Shown here: positions 10,110 to 19,744 of the stretch, piece after piece
Position numbering within the stretch: the stretch's first letter is position 1
Layout: the number at the start of each line of letters is the position of its first letter
NCBI GenBank assembly: GCA_030068075.1
Contig: CM057826.1
Location: forward strand, 59,927,312 to 59,991,311
Reading direction: 5' to 3'
Source of the DNA: Paguma larvata
Lineage: Eukaryota > Chordata > Mammalia > Carnivora > Viverridae
Length of the DNA: 64,000 nucleotides
Translations under genes and position numbers: made by a program
Notes under the pieces: model-generated
What the model was told of the DNA's origin: nothing
The model's database searches: none
The model's input: the letters and a program-made list of their open reading frames with translations, nothing else

Positions 10110-10867
10110 GGGAAAGCTTTACTTGTTCTCTTGAGTTGAGAAAAGCCTGCAGAACTACTTTTTTTAGTACTTGAAATATGCCGTCAGGTCGCTAGTGCTA
10201 TCAGGATCAGACAAGGAAGATCCTCGCTCGCTGAGAAGTTTCTATCAGGTTTCGCTTTTCTGCTGTTTGCCTGGTTTCAAGAAAGACCCTAGAAGTGGGA
10301 CCCTGTCCCACGGAGTCAGGAGCGGTACCATCTGGGGGACAGACTCGAGCGTGTGACCAGCATCCCAGCTGGGAGAGCGCAGCCCAAGAGCGTGTGGGTT
10401 AGATCGTGCACCCCAGCGGAAGGAGAGGGCGGGGTGGGGGGGGGGACGCGGCCTCCCTTCGGGGCGCGGGCAGGCCATGGTCACTTAGACCCTGTGCCTC
10501 CGCGGGAGGGTGGAATTTGCAAGCTTTTTCCGTCTTTCAAATCTGAGGAATGTGTGAAAGGCGAGTGTCAGACCAGAAAGGAGCGCCATTAACTGCGCCT
10601 CCGGCACTCCCGGCACACCCCTGCTTGCTGTCAGTGTGTCAACAGCTCGGACTGAGCCTCCCTGTACCGGGCTGTGCGGCCGCTGGGGGAGACAACAGGC
10701 GACATCTGCTGCTGCTTCCAGGCAGGGTGGAGGGCCGGCTCCCAGGAGGCCGTTTATTTCGGATGAGGAATTTTGCTGGCGATTAGGCCAGGTTGCCTCT
10801 GGGAAAAACACAAGTGTGTTGGTGACGGTGCGGGCAGTCAGGCTTCTTACGGGTGTGGCCGCCTGTC
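10110..10867. other. Unassigned DNA
   Basis: No recognised repeat or gene. A G-run is present at about 10432-10445. Open frames on both strands have no identifiable domains. Confidence 0.4.
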
Positions 10868-11069
10868 GTGCTCGCACGTGCACGCGCGTGCGCATACACG
10901 CACACGCTCGCTGGCATGTGCGGACACGTGTGCGCCCTTACCCGCCCATGCACGTACACGCATCACGGGCACACGTGCCCCCTGCCTAAACACACGCATG
11001 CACACTCACGTGCACACCACCCGCCCACACACATGAGCATAGGCTCACACACACGTGCACATACGCTCG
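10868..11069. repeat. CpG-containing degenerate (CA)n tract
   Basis: A 200-base stretch is dominated by AC/GC/GT dinucleotides, such as 'cacgcgcgtgcgcatacacg' at 10881. From 10873 to 10907 purine and pyrimidine alternate without a break (35 bases), a classical Z-DNA-prone pattern. Many CpGs are retained. Frames through it are low-complexity artefacts. Confidence 0.85.
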
Positions 11070-11359
11070 CCTTTATCAAGGGGGTGAGCGTCAGCCTCAA
11101 GCACCCTGTTTACAGAAACCATAAAGCTGGCAGAAATTAATAAACTAAATGTCGAGGCACACTTCCGTCCTTTTTCTCTCTACTTCTTATCTGATATTAA
11201 CACTTGGTCTCTTTCCTTCTCTATTTCTCATTCTGCTTTGAGAAGAGAAATTCTTCCTCTTACCTGGGCATTGAAAGCTGCCCTTGAATTGGATTCTCGG
11301 CTCTCTGACCAGAAGGAAAGCCCTCCCTCTGCCTTCTCCGGACACGGTGTTATTTCTTG

Positions 11360-11532
11360 GCACCTGGAAATCAGGCTGCCTGGGCTCCTAGGCCAACCTT
11401 GGGAAAGTTACCTACCTTTTTGCGCCTCAGTGTCCTCGTCTGTAAAACGGGTAGTAACAGTCCCGCCTTGGTGGGGCGTTGTGAGAATTAATAAATGCTG
11501 AGCCCAATGCTGGGTGCATGGTACGTATCCAT
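11360..11532 (+). mobile_element. MIR SINE relic
   Basis: 'gaaatcaggctgcctgggct', 'gcgcctcagtgtcctcgtct' and 'gtaaaacgggtagtaacagt' are the sense MIR core, followed by 'gtgagaattaataaatgctg' and a 'gcccaatgctgggtgcatgg' 3' part. Confidence 0.85.
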
Positions 11533-11553
11533 GAAATACTTGAAACAGGTTGC

Positions 11554-12021
11554 TGTTAGAAAGACCACCAGACGTCAAGTAGCAGTGAGGCAGGATTTTA
11601 TTTTACGGCCGGGCCAAACCTGGTCTCCTGATCTTAAGGAGACAGTGCAGGAAATGGCGCCGAACAAAGGCAGCAGTGGGCTTATATGGATTTTAGCAAG
11701 TTAGGGTACATCATCAATTAGTTAACCAATTATAATTTACAACATTTCTTTGTAGCCAATTACATAGATGTTACCTTTAGCGGGGGCCTATTGCTTCAAG
11801 GTTCTTTGTCTTAAGTGAGCCTTGAAATGACCGATTATAGTTAGACACCTCAGACACGGCGGGACAGTAGTTACATGACTTCTTGCACGTTGACCTTGCT
11901 TTAATCAGCTTCAAACAGCTAGGGTGAGAGCTCACTGCAATCTAAGTTAACTTTTTTTTAGCAAGCAGGCGAAGTTACAGGGGTGAGACGGGCAGTTTAA
12001 CCCCTTCTGGGAACTCTAACA
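11554..12021 (-). mobile_element. Solo LTR of an endogenous retrovirus
   Basis: On the minus strand the element runs from TGTTAGAG to TCTAACA, giving TG...CA ends with a 7-base inverted repeat, over 468 bases. In that sense it carries ATTGG (inverted CCAAT) boxes, a CATATAAG TATA-like box, then a 'cgccatttcctgc' stretch and an AATAAAATCC polyadenylation signal close to the end, the expected U3-R-U5 order. No primer-binding site or polypurine tract adjoins it, so it is a solo LTR. No matching 4- to 6-bp duplication is seen. It may be carnivore-specific. No viral gene is present. Confidence 0.7.
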
Positions 12022-12549
12022 GGGAACTGCATAGGCTTCTATCTCAATGTTTTAGCGGTTACCAGACAGTTAGTTAGAACAGTGAATGGGGAGATGCATT
12101 TGCAAAGCAATTTACAGAAGCCAAAACAGCTGGTTAATGGTTTCCATTATTGACTCAGGTTTGTTAACCTACAACATACTGATGATTGTTAGTTTGCCCC
12201 TGGCCCTGCCCTTTCTCTGGAGAGACTCTTGGCTGTCTTGGGCTTCCAGCCTCTTGCACTCAACTACGCGAGCGTTTGTGTCTTTCTTTTCCACGTGAGC
12301 TGGAAAAGAAGGAACCAACAAGGTTAGGCACAGACTCGATGATTTCTTTCTCTAAGCCACGGGCTTCTGTCTACCTGACCGCCTCTGTTGGCCCCCTTCG
12401 GAGCTAGAGTTGGGATTATTTCTAATTTGCTTCACATGGTTCCTTAGCAACACTAATGTAGGATTAGGGACAAAAATACTTTTGGTTAGAATTTCAAGGA
12501 TCTTAAATTTATTGTAGACTGTCACTTTAAAAAAATAATTACTCCGATT
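12022..12549. other. Unassigned DNA beside the solo LTR
   Basis: No recognised gene. It is not clear whether any of this is retroviral; it lacks a polypurine tract or primer-binding site next to the LTR. It contains a poorly structured AT-rich end. Confidence 0.35.
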
Positions 12550-12770
12550 TCCTCTTCCTTATTTCAAAATTAATTGTAAAATATTTGGAATACCCAGATA
12601 ATCAGAAAGAATAAAAATCCCCCTTCTGGCAGCATCGTTGGGTGTATTTTTCCAGTTTTAAAAGGATAGACTCGCATGTGTCTGTCAAAACGGGAATGGT
12701 TGTACACGTCCTTTTTGGGAATTGTCCCCTCCCCCCATTTCACAATGTCCACCTGCCCATGGTATTTGGA
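12550..12770 (-). mobile_element. Possible L1M relic, antisense
   Basis: The run 'ggttgtacacgtcctttttg' and 'catttcacaatgtccacctg' resembles the reversed L1M 3' region, in which text about 'cttgctttttcacttaacaatatgtc' is usual. It is highly diverged. Confidence 0.3.
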
Positions 12771-12778
12771 GATGAGTT

Positions 12779-12991
12779 TTTTTTTTTTAACGTTTATTTA
12801 TTTTTGAGAGACATAGAGACAGAGCGTGAGCAGGGGAGGGGCAGAGAGAGAGGGAGACACAGACTCCGAAGCAGGTTCCAGGCTCTTAGACATCAGCACA
12901 GAGCCTGACGCGGGGCTCAAACCCACAAACTGCGAGATCATGACCTGAGCCGAAGTCGGCTGCTCAACCGACTGAGCCTCCCAGGCGCCCC
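12779..12991 (-). mobile_element. Felid tRNA-Lys SINE, antisense
   Basis: Reversed copy with 'taacgtttatttatttttga', GA-rich block, 'gcaggttccaggctcttaga', 'ggggctcaaacccacaaact', 'gagatcatgacctgagccg' and a final 'gcctcccaggcgcccc'. The flanks 'gagatgagtttt' (12769-12780) and 'gagatgggtttt' (12993-13004) form a target-site duplication with one mismatch. Confidence 0.95.
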
Positions 12992-13004
12992 AGAGATGGG
13001 TTTT

Positions 13005-13394
13005 AAAAGAACATGTTATTTCCAGTTGGACGAAGTGTGGCTTCTCCAGGAAGAACGTGGTACATGTGTACACTCTCCGTGGAGAGGAAGTAGGTGTGTG
13101 ACGGCTTGGAGCAGGATTGGCCGGTACGTGGCCTCAGGGGCACCCCAGCAGTGCCCGCCTACGGGAGGATGCAGTTAGGCTGGGAGCGGGAAAAACCTCT
13201 CTCTGTCCTGATTTGTCCCCTGCAACTGGAGTTGGCTTCCAGCCCAGGTGCAAGGGGACGGATGGACAGCCTGCTGCCATTGTCATTTATGGACTCCAGG
13301 GCACTTGCGGGGAAATGTGAACCCGTTGGGACCTGGCCAAGGAGCAGAGGGGCGCGGGGCTCCCCTTCCAGGGAGGCCGGCAGAGGTTAAGCGC
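13005..13394. other. Unassigned DNA
   Basis: No recognised repeat or gene. Confidence 0.4.
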
Positions 13395-13575
13395 ACCAGT
13401 ATCGTGAATGTCACTGGAACCGGACTACCTGCGTGTAAGTCCCACAGCGGTTACTTGTTAGCCGTGTGCAGTGGACACATTGCTTGTTCTTCCTCTGGGC
13501 CCCTGGGATTTCTCATCCACAGGACGGGGCCATCATGGTATCTATCTCCCAGTGCAGTCGTATGGATGGAGTTCG
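13395..13575 (+). mobile_element. MIR SINE relic, diverged
   Basis: 'gaaccggactacctgcgtgt' with 'aagtcccacagcggttactt', 'gttagccgtgtgcagtggac' and 'tctcatccacaggacggggc' follow the order of sense MIR (coloured by CpG decay). Tentative at its edges. Confidence 0.6.
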
Positions 13576-13719
13576 TATGCCCAGGCAAAGCATCTTTAAA
13601 GCCGGCAGCCGTGAGCTGAGTCTTGCCTCAGCACCCCTCTGGTCTCTTCTGCTTCCTTCTGCCACTTCTAAGGACCCGGTTACTTTGGGCCCACCTGCGA
13701 TAATCCATGATCATCTATT

Positions 13720-13842
13720 TATTTTAAGGTCAGCTGATTAACGACCCTCAGTGCCCTTTGCTGTATAGGGTACCAGAGCCACAAGTTCTGGGGATTAGGA
13801 TGTGGAGTCTTCGGGGGCCAATTTCCTACCCCGTCTACTCCC
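13720..13842 (-). mobile_element. MLT1-type LTR 5' fragment, antisense
   Basis: 'ccctttgctgtatagggtac' then 'caagttctggggattaggat' and 'gtggagtcttcgggggccaa' match the reversed 5' end of MLT1A-like LTRs. The rest of the LTR is missing. Confidence 0.65.
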
Positions 13843-14247
13843 TTCATCAGTTCCTTCCGCCTCCTACAGGGATTCATGTGGAACGATGTGCTCAGACCAC
13901 ACCTCCCTCTCCAGGTGCGAACTCCCGAATGACGGGAAGTGTGTCTTGTTCTTGTCTGAGTTCTGTGACCTGATCTTGAGACCCGGGCTCCTGGCACCTC
14001 TGCGGGTGTGGGAGAACTTTCCAAGGGGATGTGGGTCAAGGTCGTTTTCCAGGGGCCCATTGAAGAAGGCGCCCGCTGTGGAAGCCGGGGTGCCTTTTCT
14101 CCTCCTCTTTCCAGATCCTTTTTTCTCACTCTCACGAAGAAAGACTCCGCCCTCTCCTACCCGGGAATGCCAGCTAGTGACAGTCACAATACTGGTGTCC
14201 ACAAAGCCTCTGTATCTCCTGTCATCCTGATTAAGACTTGTATTTCC
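13843..14247. other. Unassigned DNA
   Basis: No recognised repeat or gene. Confidence 0.4.
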
Positions 14248-14439
14248 GGGGCGCCTGGGTGGCTCAATCGGTTCAGCGTCCAACTTCGGCTCGGGTCGTG
14301 ATCTCATGGTTTGTGGGTTTGAGCCCCGCGTTGGGCTCCGTGCTATCAGCACGGAGCCTGCTTCAGATTCTGTGTCTCCCTCTCTCTCTGTCCCGCCCCC
14401 TTTCCCACACAGTCTCAAAATAAATAAACATTAAAAAGC
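14248..14439 (+). mobile_element. Felid tRNA-Lys SINE
   Basis: Starts 'ggggcgcctgggtggctcaa', contains 'cgtgatctcatggtttgtgg', 'gagccccgcgttgggctccg', a CT-rich block and ends 'caaaataaataaacattaaa'. Flanks 'tatttcc' and 'atattttc' may be a short, imperfect target-site duplication. Confidence 0.95.
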
Positions 14440-15166
14440 AGATATTTTCAATTAATCGTATGTGTGTACGTAACACATATAGAGCAGCATCTGTCATGGA
14501 TCTCTATTGCCTTGATCAGATGCGTACAGATAATAATTGCAATGACAGCTGTCCAGAGGAAGAATTTCCAACACCCAGGGCCCAATCGTTGTGGGAAAGA
14601 AAAAGTAAATTAGAATTTCACTTTCTATACATTTTTTTTTTCCTCCCGGAGAATTTTGATAGGTGAATAATAAAGGACTTTCTGGCACCACAATTGTATG
14701 ACAATAAAAGTCTGTGAGGACAAATAAATACGCTTTCAAAGAGGAAAAAGGAAAAGCTGTAAACTTTCCCGACTCAGAAAGAAGAGTTTGTTTATGTATC
14801 TTTTAAAACAACTGATGGTGGGTATCAGATTGCTGTGGCATTTCAGTTCCACTGGGGACATGTAAGAGAGTGACGTAACGGTTTTAGATTTATAAAATGT
14901 CAATATTTATAATACAGTAGGAATCACAGCCTTTGCCTTAGTTCAATTTATGATAAAAATGTTACATGTTAACCAAAAATGCGCGGGGGGGGGTGGTGGG
15001 GGAAGCTACGTACTGTATTGGAATTCTTTTAGGAGTAATAGGGGCTTGAATATTTGAAGACCTTCTGCTTTCGGCCCTTAAAAAAAAGGTTTGGTTTTGT
15101 GGAGGGATTTGAGTGAAGTTTGTAAACCATTAGAAAGGATAAGATATAAAGGGGTCATGCGAGCTT
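14440..15166. other. Unassigned AT-rich DNA
   Basis: No recognised repeat. It is AT-rich with few CpGs; a G-rich stretch ('gggggggggtggtggggga', 14984-15003) interrupts it. The interval from about 14460 to 14960 is another candidate for a conserved non-coding sequence, untested. Confidence 0.35.
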
Positions 15167-15180
15167 TAAATGAGAGAGTT

Positions 15181-15327
15181 TTTTCTTTCTTTTTAACAAT
15201 TTGTTGTCAGATTGGTTTCCGTACAACACCCAGTGCTCATCCCAACAAGCGCCCTCCTCTGTGCCCGTCCCCCACTCTCCCCCCTCTCATGCCCCCGTCA
15301 ACCCTCAGTTCTTAGTATTTAAGAGTC
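15181..15327 (-). mobile_element. Young felid L1, truncated 3' end, antisense
   Basis: The T-rich A-tail complement is followed by 'acaatttgttgtcagattgg', 'tttccgtacaacacccagtg' and 'ctcatcccaacaagcgccct', the reversed 3' end of carnivore L1. The 14-base flank 'taaatgagagagtt' is perfect at 15167-15180 and 15328-15341, marking L1-mediated insertion. Only about 147 bases of a 6-kb element were inserted; no coding part is present. Confidence 0.9.
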
Positions 15328-15448
15328 TAAATGAGAGAGTTCTAACAGATAGGAGTCTCTGCTGGATGGCTTCGGTGCACACCTCTTAGCAGCTCGGAAG
15401 CATCTTTGGGGGTCTCTTGTGTGTTTCTTTCCCCCCACGCCACCAGTT

Positions 15449-15509
15449 CTTCAGTTCTCTGACACCAGTTGGGTGTCCTCTGTCACTCGCTTCAGTTCTG
15501 ACACCAGTT
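15449..15509 (+). repeat. Short direct repeat inside the LTR
   Basis: 'cttcagttctctgacaccag' plus tt at 15449-15470 recurs at 15490-15509 as 'cttcagttctgacaccagtt', a 41-base period with a two-base difference. Confidence 0.7.
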
Positions 15510-15779
15510 ACTCAGCGCGGCACAGACCCTGCAGGTCGACTCAGCCCTCCGACACTGCCCCCACGCCGGGTACCAGGTGCAGGTGGGGCCCCCAGGCTCC
15601 CTGCCTGCCCAACTACAAATGTGGGCGGTTTCATGAACTTCCTGCCCCTCCAGTTTGATAATTTGTTAGAATGACTCACAGAAGTCAGGGAAGTGCTGTA
15701 CTTGGATTCTAGTTTTATTCTAAAAGATGCAAAGTCAGGAACAGCCAGACGGAAGAGATGCACATGGCAAAGCTGGCCC

Positions 15780-15816
15780 AGGGGGGTGGGGGGTGGGGGC
15801 TGGGAGGGGGAGGGGA
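15780..15816 (+). repeat. G-rich tract (quadruplex-prone)
   Basis: Runs of six, six, five, three, five and four G occur within 37 bases, separated by one or two other bases. This meets the simple pattern for an intramolecular G-quadruplex on the plus strand. Confidence 0.8.
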
Positions 15817-16377
15817 GCTTCTGGGTTCTTTTTGTGGTACCACCCTCCCAGCACATCCGTGTGTCCACTGACCTGAGAGCTCCCCTAGCCCTGTGTTTCA
15901 GAATATTTAGCCAAGTTTCCTTACATAGGCACGATTGCTTAAATCATTGGCTGTTGTTGATTGAGCTCAGTCCGTGGTCGCTCTCCCCTCCCCAGAGGTG
16001 GGGCTGTGCAGGGGGAGGTGGGTTCCTGAGCACCAGGCTCCTATTCTGCAGCTGGTGAGGGGGCCTGCCAAAGGTCACCTCATTAGCTTACACTCAGGAA
16101 TGGTCAGAGGGGCTCCTTAGGAATAACAGAAGACTTCCCATCACTCGCAGAATTCCACATTTTAGAGCTCCATACCAGTAACCCAGGACAAAGACCAAAT
16201 TATGTCTCTTTTATTATAGCCCAGTGGGATTCTAAGAAGTCCTTGATTTCCTTTCTTAGTTTGGCAAGTTAGGGATTAGCTTAAGGTAGCAGGGGCAAAT
16301 GTGACCTTACGGCCTTTGCCAAGTGTTGGAGGAATAGCATTTGGGAAGGGGATTTAGGGCTCTTATTAGAGATTTTA

Positions 16378-16560
16378 GTTGTTCATTTAATCAGTCGACC
16401 AACCCACCAACCAACCCACCAACTTTACAGCACGCTAAGTCCTAAACTAGAAGCCCGGGGGCCTGGAGATGTAGGTTGGGGAGAGGCAGGGAGTACCAAG
16501 TTGCATTAAGCGCAGTTCCTGCCCCGGAGGGTCCTGCGGTCCCTGAGGAAGTTCACGGCC
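16378..16560 (-). mobile_element. L2-type 3' end, antisense
   Basis: It begins with 'gttcatttaatcagtcgacc' and a degenerate CCAAC-repeat in the place where L2 tails carry ATTC units (16393-16420). It continues with 'cagcacgctaagtcctaaac' and 'gcgcagttcctgcccc'. Diverged. Confidence 0.45.
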
Positions 16561-17144
16561 TCTTGCCTTTCCAAGCTTTTCCTGGGGACCATGCCTTTCT
16601 GCTTTCCTGTACCCTTTTTAAGTATCGTGTTTCACTGATAGGACAGGCTTCTGGTGGAAAGGATTCTGCACCCTAGAGGCGTTAGGGAACAGGATCTCCA
16701 ATGTGGCAGCTCTTCCCCCGCTGGACGACTCCCGTGCCCTCCCTCACCTATGCTCTGGGTTGTCTTAGTCCCCTGAATCCTCATTAGCAGGAATGAGTCC
16801 ATTTTTAGGAGCGATGAGTGGATGGAAAAATGTCACCGATCACTCGTGACAGATGTCGCCAAAGCTTAATTAAGACCAGACAGTTTCAGCTCAGCGACTT
16901 TGTCGATGATGTCGGAAGAATGTTGGATCACAGAGCAAAGACGCCGGGTCCCGGCAAGATTCTGTAGGCAGTCCGTCTCACCTTCATGGAAAGAGGTTCG
17001 CTCTGCAATATAGTGACTGCAACTTGTTTCTGCCCTCGTGGAGGTTATAATTACAAATTAAAAAATCTGTACGTGGAAAGGAGTAAGATGAAACATAAAA
17101 TTGTATTCCCATTCCTGCTACATTGCCTCTCTAGAGGGGAGTGG
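16561..17144. other. Unassigned DNA
   Basis: No recognised repeat or gene. Confidence 0.4.
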
Positions 17145-17226
17145 GAAGCGGAGAGAGACAGAGAGAGAGGAAGAGAGATGGTCGGGGGCGGGGGGGAGGG
17201 AGAGAAAGGGAGAGAGACAGAGATAG
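17145..17226 (+). repeat. GA/G-rich purine tract
   Basis: Interrupted (GA)n units with 'cgggggcgggggggaggg' in the middle. Low-complexity DNA; the minus-strand frame reads as serine/leucine repeats and is not a protein. Confidence 0.85.
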
Positions 17227-17397
17227 GAATTTGGATTCTGCCCCTGGCTGCTCAGGCTCTATCCCTTCTCTCTGCTCAGAGAGACTGTGAGTTTGCCCGC
17301 TGGGTCCTGGAAGAGGGCGTAGGGGGGCGAAGGCATCAAGAACCTTAGGCTGGGGTTTCAGGGGAGATTCCGATGGGGAATTAGTCAAGGCTGGGCT

Positions 17398-17459
17398 GGG
17401 GGGGTGGGGGAGGCTGCTGGGGAGGGTGGGGCAGGAGGCGTGAGAGCCGAGGAGGGGGG
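17398..17459 (+). repeat. G-rich tract (quadruplex-prone)
   Basis: Multiple runs of three to seven G occur within 62 bases ('gggggggtgggggaggc' at 17398 and 'ggagggtggggcaggagg' at 17420). Confidence 0.75.
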
Positions 17460-17639
17460 CAATGGGGAAAGGGTTGGATTCAGTGTTGGTATGGACTGTG
17501 CATTGGATCCCTTTCGAGCTTCTAGAAGATTGCGGGGAGTTTTCCGGAAAGGTTGGAATGCCTTTGAATTATTTTTGGTCTCTAGACCGCACTTCCTAAA
17601 ACGTTCAGTGAGACAGATCCTGGGGCAAGACGAGAGGAA

Positions 17640-18107
17640 GGGTAACCCCCAATTTAACCCGAGGCCAGCTACGCTATTGGAAAATAGCCTTGGGACGAAA
17701 TGTCAATCTGACCCTGCCGCTCTTAGGCTTACAACTCTTCAGCAGTTTTCATTTGCACTGGGAGTGAAATCTCCTGTCCTTCCTGTGGCTTCAGGATTGG
17801 CCTCTGTCCAACACCGCCCCCCCCCAAAACAGCTCAGGCCATTTAACGCCCTCTGCTCTGGCCGCACTGGCCTTCTCTCAGTTTCCAGGGCGCTGTAAAC
17901 TCAGTGTCTTGCAGGGCGCTTTTGCCCGGATCGTGCCCTCAGTCAACAGTGCCTTTGTCCCTATTCCCACTTCTCTGCTCTGCGTGGTATGTTCGTCCTC
18001 ATTCTTCAAGTCTCGGCTTAAATCTCCCCTTAAATCTCCCCGCCTAAAAGGCCCTCCCCGACTCGCTGCTGATCTAAAACAAGTTATTCCATGACTATTC
18101 CTTACCG
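17640..18107 (+). mobile_element. L2 LINE, part 1 (split by an LTR)
   Basis: Sense L2 3' region: 'gtgaaatctcctgtccttcc' at 17764, 'ggccgcactggccttctctc' at 17860, and 'cttcaagtctcggcttaaat' at 18004 with 'aggccctccccgactc'. A 12-base unit 'cttaaatctccc' is duplicated near 18016-18040. The element stops at the LTR at 18108 and resumes at 18537. Confidence 0.75.
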
Positions 18108-18536
18108 TGTAGTGGGTCGAAAGGTGGCCCCCCGACAGGTAGGTCCTGGAAACTTTGAATGCAACCCCGTTTTGAAAAGGGTCTTCGAGGATGGAATTAA
18201 GTTAGGGATCTCAAAAGGAGCACATCCTGAATTATCTGGGTGGGCCCTAAACCCCAAGTGTCCTTATAGGAGACAAACGGAGAGACGCATGGGGAGAAGA
18301 CGAGAAGGCCGTGAGGCCACGTGACCGTAGAGACCCTTTGCCAGAAGTGCCATGAGCCAAGGAGCACACCTGTTGGCCACCCCAACTTGAACGAGGTAAG
18401 AGTCACTCTTCCCTAGAGCCTTTGGTGAGAGTGTGGCCTGCAGACACTTTGATTTCAGACTCCCGGCCTCCGGAACTGTGAGAGAATCCATTTCTGTCAC
18501 GGTACTTTGTCACGGCAGCCCCGCGATGCTCATACA
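18108..18536 (+). mobile_element. MLT1-type LTR inserted in an L2
   Basis: Starts 'tgtagtgggtcgaaaggtgg', then 'gaatgcaaccccgttttgaa', 'gtgggccctaaaccccaagt', 'gtccttataggagaca', 'agccaaggagcacacctgtt', 'ttgatttcagactcccggcc', 'tccggaactgtgagagaatc' and 'tactttgtcacggcagcc'. This is the complete order of a sense MLT1 solo LTR. Confidence 0.85.
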
Positions 18537-18735
18537 CACAGCACCCTGTTCTTTTCCTTCATGTAGTTTATGACGACTTAATTTCACATCACGGACTTGG
18601 CGATCCGTTTATTATCTACTTGCGACTCCCCCTCAACACCGCCCAGCCCTGTCAGATACACTGTTCTTCCCCGTGTCTGCAGTGCCCGGCGCAAGCAGAT
18701 GCCAAAGAGACATTCGTGGGATGGATGAAAATAAA
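18537..18735 (+). mobile_element. L2 LINE, part 2
   Basis: 'caccctgttcttttccttca' plus 'tgtagtttatgacgactta' continues L2 exactly where the first part ended. It proceeds through 'cgtttattatctacttgcga' to 'cattcgtgggatggatga', the usual L2 3' terminus. Confidence 0.7.
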
Positions 18736-19744
18736 TAGCCCATCTCATGTAGGATTGCTGAGGAAAGCATCACCTTCTTGGAGAACCTGAGGCTCATCGA
18801 GGGCGGAATGGGTGCTTCTCAAGTACTCAGCATCACCTGAAGATGTCAGGTGACAGAGGGCTGCAAGGGACGTCACCATTCCCTCCAAAGTTGAGCCCGC
18901 GTTTCATTTGCCTTGCGAATCCTCTCTTTATGGAAAGTGAGGCAGTCAGCTTCCCGGTGGTCCTTGTCTGAATGACCCCAGGCAGCAGCGTGAGACGGGG
19001 ACAGCCTAGCTCTGGGCCAGGAGGCGAAGCGCGGAGGCCTGGGCACATCAGGTTCCGGCGGGGTTCAGTGCTGAAGAAAACACATTCTTTGAAGAGAAGG
19101 GTAATTGCTGAAGGCTTTGTCTAACGTGGGGGGAGAAGGGATGGACCATTTGAACTGGTTTAGTACTCATGATAATATATGGTTCGGGACTCAATAAAAG
19201 GGTATAATTCTATGGAGGGATTCCACTGAGCTCATACACCGCAGGAGTGTGGCTGTCAGCAGAATGCAGAGATTGGGTTACCACGGAGCTTGTCAACAGG
19301 GACCACTCAGGGCTGTTGATCCCTCCCAAGACAGGATTAGCGTGGGACTCCTCTGGACAGCACGTCTAGAAAAAGCAGTGCCCAAATAGTTTAGTTAAAT
19401 TGTGTGTGTGTCTCTGTGGTCCCAAAGGAACCCAAGGATCACAGTGGAACAAATGGTTTCATTACGTGGTATTCGTTAATGAAATTTATGTACAAAAATC
19501 GTTGTCTCTAAAGTTGCCATAAATGAGAAAGTGGGTGTTTCCTGGAACTGTGGGTGAAACAGCCTTTACCTTCACTTGGAATCATGACAGTGAATGTGAC
19601 AGTGGCATGGTATAGGGTCATAGGGAGGAGTGGGGGCCACGGTCAGGTAGAAAGTATGTGTCTTGCTTCAACCTGGGGTTTGCCAAACAAGACCTGTCTG
19701 AAGCCAGTGTGAGATATTAGTTTCCGTGTTTCTCTTTCCTGTCG
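18736..19744. other. Unassigned DNA
   Basis: No recognised repeat or gene. Moderate GC, low in simple repeats. Confidence 0.4.

Larger units (their letters stand above)
15415..16225 (-). mobile_element. Ancient ERV-type LTR, antisense
   Basis: The plus strand reads as a reversed old LTR: 'ctctgacaccagttgggtgt' near 15457, 'gaatgactcacagaagtcag' at 15670, 'gttttattctaaaagatgca' at 15711 (the complement holds the polyadenylation region), 'ggcacgattgcttaaatcat' at 15928, 'cctgccaaaggtcacctcat' at 16064 and 'ttttattatag' at the end. The family name is not assigned. A G-rich insertion-like block lies at 15780-15817. Confidence 0.6.

Noticed and set aside
15560..15700. Possible 5' LTR with internal retroviral genes after it
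   Set aside because: Only LTR-type sequence is recognised between 15415 and 16225; no gag, pol or env-like order adjoins.
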